Positions 59,868 through 64,000 of a stretch of 64,000 nucleotides of DNA are shown here, piece after piece. The DNA is from Methanoregula sp. (GTDB taxonomy: Archaea; Halobacteriota; Methanomicrobia; Methanomicrobiales; Methanospirillaceae): assembly GCF_023227875.1 (NCBI RefSeq), contig NZ_JALOCH010000001.1:124001-188000 (forward strand), in the 5' to 3' direction. Positions within the stretch are counted from its first letter, which is position 1; each line of letters begins with the position of its first letter. The notes beneath the pieces were generated by a model. That model saw only the letters and a program-made list of their open reading frames with translations, did no database searches and was not told where the DNA came from. The translations under genes and the position numbers were made by a program.

Positions 59868-62306
59868 TCAGTTATTCCTGCCTTTCTTTGCTTCAGGTAT
59901 ATAACTTTTCAACAGGAGCGAGAGGGTGACAACGGTCACGGAACTCGCCGCCATTGCAAGCGCCGCGAGCTCGGGCCGGAAGGTGATCCCGAACGAGGGG
60001 TAAAGGATCCCCGCCGCAACCGGGATCAGTGCTGCGTTGTATGCGAACGCCCAGAAGATGTTGCCCTTGATCCTGCCCATCACTTTCTTTGAGAGCTGGA
60101 TCGCAGCAACCGCATCGACAAGGTCGTCCCGGACAAGCACGATGTCCCCGCTCTCGATCGCAACATCGGTACCGCTCCCGATTGCAATGCCCACATCAGC
60201 CTGGGCAAGCGCGGGCGCATCGTTGATCCCGTCACCGACAAACGCGACCACCTCTCCTTTTGCCTGCATGGCCCGGACCTCCGCCTCCTTGTCCTGCGGC
60301 AGCACCCCGGCAATCACGCGTTCGATCCCGATCCGGCCGGCAATCGCCTCGGCAGTCCGGCGGTTGTCCCCGGTGATCATCGCGACATTGATCCCCATCT
60401 CGCGGAGCCGGGTGATCGCTTCCTGTGTGGTAGGCTTGACCTGGTCCGCAATGGCGATCACCCCGGCAAGTTCCCCGCCCGCGGCAACGAGCACCGCGGT
60501 CTTTCCCTCGAATTCAAGTTCCGTGATGCGGGAATCCGTGACGGGAGGGATTACCACGGACCGTTCTTCAAGGAACGCCCGGTTCCCGACAAGCACGGTC
60601 TCGTCCAGCACGGTCGCCGCAACGCCTTTCCCGCCAAACGTATCGAAATTTTTGGCGTCCTCAACCTTCGCACCCCGCTCCTGCGCTGCCTTCACGACGG
60701 CAACAGCCAGCGGGTGCTGCGAGTTCTTCTCGACACTGGCAGCGAGGGTGAGAAGCGTCCCCTCCGGAATGCCGACCGGTACAATATCCGTCACTTCCGG
60801 TCTTCCTTTCGTTAAGGTCCCGGTCTTGTCGAAGACAACGGTGGTCACCTTCCCGGCCAGCTCCAGTGCCTCACCATTCCGGATCAGGACGCCGAGTTCT
60901 GCGCCCCGCCCCACTCCCACGGTTACGGCGGTTGGCGTGGCAAGACCCAGTGCACAGGGACAGGCGACCACGAGGACTGAGATGAGGGCGGTCAGCGCAA
61001 AGAGGGCAGTCTCGTGGAAAACGAAGTACCAGAGCGCGAACGAACCAAAGGCAATGATGAGCACTGCCGGGATGAAGTAGGTAACGGCAACATCCGCGAT
61101 CCGCTGGACCGGCGGTTTCGAGCCTTGTGCGTCTTCCACGAGCTGGATGATCTGGGCGAGCACCGTGTCCTTCCCGACCTTCTCCGCCCGGACCGTGAGC
61201 ACGCTGTTCGTGTTCAGCGTCCCGCCAACTACATGACTGCCCGGGGTCTTCAGCGGGGGCACCGGTTCCCCGGTGATCATCGACTCGTTGACATAACTCT
61301 CGCCGGCTGTCACAATGCCATCGACCGGCACGCTCGCGCCGGGTTTCACGATGACAAGGTCGCCGACAACCACGTCTTCGACCGGCATCTCCCGCTCGGT
61401 CCCTTCGCGGATCACGGTGGCGACCTTCACCCGCAGGCCGGCCAGCTTTTTGATCGCATCCGATGTCCGGCCTTTTGCCCGCGCTTCGAGATACCGGCCC
61501 AGCATCAGGAACGCGGCGAGCATGATCGCGGTGTCATAGAACATGAACTCGTGCGTGAGAATGATCCCGAATGTGCCCATCACGCTGGCAACAAACGATA
61601 CGCCCGTGCCCATCGCGTACATGACATCCATCGAGAGCATCCGGTGCGAGAGCGAGATCCACGCGGCCCGGAAAATCGGGGCTGCCACGTACACAAAGAC
61701 CGGGGTCGAGATGACAAGCATCGCGTATGCCAGCGTCTGCATTGAGACCGGGAGCGGGAGGTACATCGCGAGCATCAGCGGGATACTCACCGCAAAACCA
61801 ACCACGAAGCGCACGAACTTTTCGTGCAGGTCCGCTTCCCGTGCCTTCTTCTCTGCCTCCTCGCTCACCTCGCCCGAGAGCCCAAGGTACTGGTAGCCCG
61901 CGTCCTCGATCGCCTTCTTCATGTCAGGGATGCCGGAGAGCGAGGGGTTGTAGGTCACGTACGCTTTCTCGGTGCCGAGGTTCACCGTGACCCGGACGAC
62001 ACCCGGCAATTCCCGGAGTGCGGCCCCGATCGTCTCCACGCAGGTGGCGCACATCATGCCGCCGACCTTGATAGTGACCTCACTGTTCACAACATCATAC
62101 CCGGCATCTTTCACTGCTTTTTCCAGCGTGCCAAGCGTGACCTTTGCCGGATCAAATTCAACCTGGGCCTTCTCGGTCCCGAAGTTTACCTGGGCCTTCG
62201 TATCAGTCCCGATCTTTGATATGGACTCTTCGATATTCACGGCACACGTGGCGCAGTGCATACCGGAAATCTTCAGTTCGGCTTTCTTCTTATCCGGCTC
62301 CGGCAT
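59868..62306 (-). CDS. copA: copper-transporting P1B-type ATPase
   Basis: An 812-residue heavy-metal ATPase. Two N-terminal heavy-metal-associated domains hold GMHCATC (Cys18, Cys21) and GGMMCATC (Cys86, Cys89). Eight membrane helices with the transport-site CPC in VVACPCALGLATP (449-451), the phosphorylation site DKTGTLTKG (Asp493), SQHPLAVAV (HP loop), TGDN and GDGINDAPAL complete the pump. CPC plus the YN and MSS-type helices mark the Cu(I)-exporting group. It is followed by a YHS protein and protects against copper. Confidence 0.97.
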   Translation of the reverse strand: MPEPDKKKAELKISGMHCATCAVNIEESISKIGTDTKAQVNFGTEKAQVEFDPAKVTLGTLEKAVKDAGYDVVNSEVTIKVGGMMCATCVETIGAALRELPGVVRVTVNLGTEKAYVTYNPSLSGIPDMKKAIEDAGYQYLGLSGEVSEEAEKKAREADLHEKFVRFVVGFAVSIPLMLAMYLPLPVSMQTLAYAMLVISTPVFVYVAAPIFRAAWISLSHRMLSMDVMYAMGTGVSFVASVMGTFGIILTHEFMFYDTAIMLAAFLMLGRYLEARAKGRTSDAIKKLAGLRVKVATVIREGTEREMPVEDVVVGDLVIVKPGASVPVDGIVTAGESYVNESMITGEPVPPLKTPGSHVVGGTLNTNSVLTVRAEKVGKDTVLAQIIQLVEDAQGSKPPVQRIADVAVTYFIPAVLIIAFGSFALWYFVFHETALFALTALISVLVVACPCALGLATPTAVTVGVGRGAELGVLIRNGEALELAGKVTTVVFDKTGTLTKGRPEVTDIVPVGIPEGTLLTLAASVEKNSQHPLAVAVVKAAQERGAKVEDAKNFDTFGGKGVAATVLDETVLVGNRAFLEERSVVIPPVTDSRITELEFEGKTAVLVAAGGELAGVIAIADQVKPTTQEAITRLREMGINVAMITGDNRRTAEAIAGRIGIERVIAGVLPQDKEAEVRAMQAKGEVVAFVGDGINDAPALAQADVGIAIGSGTDVAIESGDIVLVRDDLVDAVAAIQLSKKVMGRIKGNIFWAFAYNAALIPVAAGILYPSFGITFRPELAALAMAASSVTVVTLSLLLKSYIPEAKKGRNN

Positions 62307-62447
62307 ACGCGTCTCCTTGTGTGGTGTCTCTGGTTACGGGATAATAATCGTTGTGAATGGGGTAAGTTCCTCCCGTGTGCTTCTCCCGACTAAAGATTTT
62401 TTCATGACCGGGCCGGGTTTTTCTCTCCGGACAACGAACTGGTTCTC

Positions 62448-62732
62448 ATGGGTGTGTTCAGGTACGACAACAAATACGCAGCTCCGACAAAGGAGCAGCG
62501 CGAGCGGTACATGCGGGGAGAACCGGAAGAACATGTTTTCGGGGAGGATGAGGAGATCCTCCTGATCGTGTACGACGAGGCAGCCTACCTCAAAGATGAC
62601 CGGGAAAACGTCCGCATCCTTTTCACCGGCATCCACGACAAGCAGAAGGTACATGATGAGATCCGGCGGATGCTCGAGGAGCACGCGCAGAAGAAGCAGG
62701 GCCCCCGGGAGTTCTCGTCCGGGGATCGCTGA
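62448..62732 (+). CDS. small acidic protein, family unknown
   Basis: A 94-residue hydrophilic protein beginning MGVFRYDNKYAAPTKEQRERY. It has a probable two-strand unit (EILLIVYDEAAYLKDDRENV) and a C-terminal charged helix (KVHDEIRRMLEEHAQKK). No family is recognised. It is divergent from copA with about 140 bases between and is followed 61 bases later by the AN1 finger gene. Confidence 0.6.
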   Translation: MGVFRYDNKYAAPTKEQRERYMRGEPEEHVFGEDEEILLIVYDEAAYLKDDRENVRILFTGIHDKQKVHDEIRRMLEEHAQKKQGPREFSSGDR

Positions 62733-62793
62733 AATGGTTGCCCGGCTGGTTGACGGGATTCATTTTTCACGTTAAAGGGAGCACCTCTCACGC

Positions 62794-63003
62794 ATGGGAA
62801 TCATCATCAGGGTCCGTGACGGTCTCTCACGGCTCTTCCGTAAGAAAGAGTATCCCGTGTACGGGACCTGTGCGGTCTGCGGCGAACGGGTGTACCTCCC
62901 GTTTCACTGCGAATACTGTAACCGGTACTATTGCGATAAGCACCGGCTGCCGTTCGATCATAACTGCAAGAACATCGATCAATGGAAGAACCGGCCGAAA
63001 TGA
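62794..63003 (+). CDS. AN1-type zinc finger protein
   Basis: A 69-residue protein with the AN1 finger: CAVCGERVYLPFHCEYCNRYYCDKHRLPFDHNC follows the order C-x2-C ... C-x2-C-x4-C-x2-H ... H-x-C exactly (given here as spaced segments: CAVC, CEYC, CDKH, HNC). The N-terminal 20 residues are basic. AN1 fingers in archaea are small stand-alone zinc proteins, function not known. The ATG follows GGGAG. Confidence 0.9.
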   Translation: MGIIIRVRDGLSRLFRKKEYPVYGTCAVCGERVYLPFHCEYCNRYYCDKHRLPFDHNCKNIDQWKNRPK

Positions 63004-63109
63004 ATGGTGGAAAAAAGATCGCCGCACCCGGACTCCCGCCGGGTCCGGTGATGGAAACCTTTTGTAGTTTCATTATATAAGAATGATAAATCAATAATCT
63101 GTGATCACT

Positions 63110-63415
63110 ATGACTGAAAAGACTGGGCGCTTTGAGAAGGGGGTCTGGGTGGAAGAACCCGTTGCCCCTAAAACCCCCGCAGCCGCGAACAATGAGAACC
63201 CGATCGATGCCCGCCTTGCCGCCGCGAGCCGCTCGGTCATCTCCGCCATGGACGACCTTGCAAAGGCCACGCATGATCTTGTTGCAACGGAAGAGGGCAA
63301 GAAGCATATCGGGAAGACCGTGAAAGAGAAAACCGATGAGATCGAGAAGTCCTTCAACGATATCATCAGCAAGGTAAAGGCTGAGGTAGAGAAGGCTGCA
63401 AAGCCGAAAAAATAA
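63110..63415 (+). CDS. small lysine/glutamate-rich coiled-coil protein
   Basis: A 101-residue protein: MTEKTGRFEKGVWVEE, a Pro/Ala linker, and a long amphipathic helix from about residue 35 (ARLAAASRSVISAMDDLAKA, KTVKEKTDEIEKSFNDI). The helix looks like a dimeric coiled coil. Similar Methanomicrobiales proteins exist in my recollection but with no function. A TATA-like TTATATAAG is 30-40 bases before the ATG. Confidence 0.65.
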   Translation: MTEKTGRFEKGVWVEEPVAPKTPAAANNENPIDARLAAASRSVISAMDDLAKATHDLVATEEGKKHIGKTVKEKTDEIEKSFNDIISKVKAEVEKAAKPKK

Positions 63416-63574
63416 ATCCTGAAAATTATTCTTTTTTCCAGGATCTTTTTACGGGTTATTCGTTCCCGACAAATAATTCCCGTACGCTATACCTTGCCCC
63501 GGTGTCCGTATGCCGCTCTTTTCCTGCCGGTGCGCAGGTGAACTGGTGCACACGCCGGAAATCTGTGGTGCCTC

Positions 63575-63937
63575 TCACTCCCGGATCATTGTCAGCGTCA
63601 TCTTGAACCGCTGCCGGGCCTGGACGGCGTGCGGCTTGTTTGCCGGCAGGATGATCATCTCGCCGGTTTTGACGGTGAACGGGACGCCTTCGATTGTGAC
63701 ATCTGCCTCACCATCGGTGACCGTGAGGATCGCATCGTACGGGGCGGAGTGCTCGGAGAGCCCCTCACCCGCGTCGAATGCAAAGAGGGTGATCGTGCCG
63801 GCCTTCTTGAAGACGATCATCCGGCTCGCGACCGTCCCGTCCTGGTACTGGAGCAGGTCGTTTGTCGCAAGGACTTTTGCTGTCAGCTCCTTGCGTTTTT
63901 TGTCAGCGCTCGTCACTTCTTCACGGGGGTCTGTCAT
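63575..63937 (-). CDS. cupin-domain protein
   Basis: A 120-residue small cupin: MIVFKKAGTITLFAFDAGEGLSEHSAPYDAILTV has the first cupin motif with a metal-type His, and GVPFTVKTGEMIILPANKPHAV the second. Such stand-alone cupins are common and bind a metal or small molecule of unknown identity. It is convergent with the coiled-coil gene. Confidence 0.85.
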   Translation of the reverse strand: MTDPREEVTSADKKRKELTAKVLATNDLLQYQDGTVASRMIVFKKAGTITLFAFDAGEGLSEHSAPYDAILTVTDGEADVTIEGVPFTVKTGEMIILPANKPHAVQARQRFKMTLTMIRE

Positions 63938-64000
63938 GGTTGTTCTCGTTCTTGGATATGTGCGCCGGGGATTATAGGGATATGCCCTGGGATACGCGGA

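Noticed and set aside
63101..63109. An upstream GTG start for the coiled-coil protein
   Set aside because: The ATG at 63110 gives a natural N-terminus (MTEKTGRF) and lies at a good distance from the TATA-like sequence.

Overview
The window is chromosomal DNA of a methanogenic euryarchaeon, most likely of the order Methanomicrobiales and probably close to Methanoregula (inference from gene content and style; no database comparison was run). Archaeal hallmarks are a proteasome alpha subunit, L15e, L37Ae, RNA polymerase subunit P, SBDS, RNase P proteins 2 and 3, Pcc1, prefoldin beta, NAC, an intron-bearing tRNA-Tyr with a C1-G72 pair, TATA boxes upstream of genes, and methanogen-type F420/ferredoxin and NrpR-like features.

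Layout. 0-8.6 kb: a gamma-carbonic-anhydrase-like protein overlapping a flavoprotein cut by the window edge, phosphopantetheine adenylyltransferase, a surface protein with eight PKD domains, pyrBI, and a three-gene nucleotide-sugar cluster (aminotransferase, Gfo/Idh oxidoreductase, UDP-sugar dehydrogenase) of the type that makes acetamido-uronic acids for glycans. 8.6-10.9 kb: accessory DNA with GC-rich hairpin repeats, an orphan CARF-like/winged-helix regulator and an AT-rich orphan gene. 10.9-20.4 kb: housekeeping information-processing genes (TrmI, NAC, PUA protein, RecJ-like DHH protein, NnrDE, MoaC, then L15e-rnp3-rnp2-psmA-SBDS-L37Ae-rpoP-pcc1-prefoldin). 20.4-31 kb: LeuA-type synthase, tRNA-Tyr and tRNA-Asp, a HicBA pair enclosed by a duplicated tRNA-Asp 3' end, a secreted serpin, and lipoproteins and membrane proteins. 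31-38.2 kb: HEAT protein, superoxide dismutase, an ArsR regulator, a class III ribonucleotide reductase with a NrdH-like redoxin, ThpR and the CCA-adding enzyme. 38.2-40 kb: a second accessory patch holding a UDG-like gene, an orphan gene and inverted copies of the repeats seen at 8.8 and 10.1-10.3 kb.

40-56 kb is a nitrogen-assimilation island: two closely similar glutamine synthetases, a split archaeal glutamate synthase in three polypeptides plus an FrhB/FdhB-like flavoprotein, a KaiC-like/PEP-synthase-like fusion, an ammonium transporter, a GlnK-type P-II protein, a divergent second P-II-like protein and glutamate dehydrogenase. The divergent gltB/glnA promoter carries a perfect GGAA-N6-TTCC site (NrpR-type operator), and the amt leader carries a near match and a compact set of RNA hairpins. 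Together these genes would import ammonium, fix it through GS/GOGAT or GDH, and sense nitrogen status. 56-64 kb holds a DUF362-ferredoxin protein, ferritin, a TPR protein, an uncharacterised conserved-looking protein, a CopA copper ATPase with a small YHS protein, several small proteins and a cupin.

The features most worth following are the HicBA mini-island at tRNA-Asp, the unusual C-terminus of the anaerobic ribonucleotide reductase next to its redoxin, the degenerate second P-II protein and structured leader of the amt operon, the KaiC-like/PEP-synthase fusion, and the dispersed palindromic repeat families shared by the two accessory patches.
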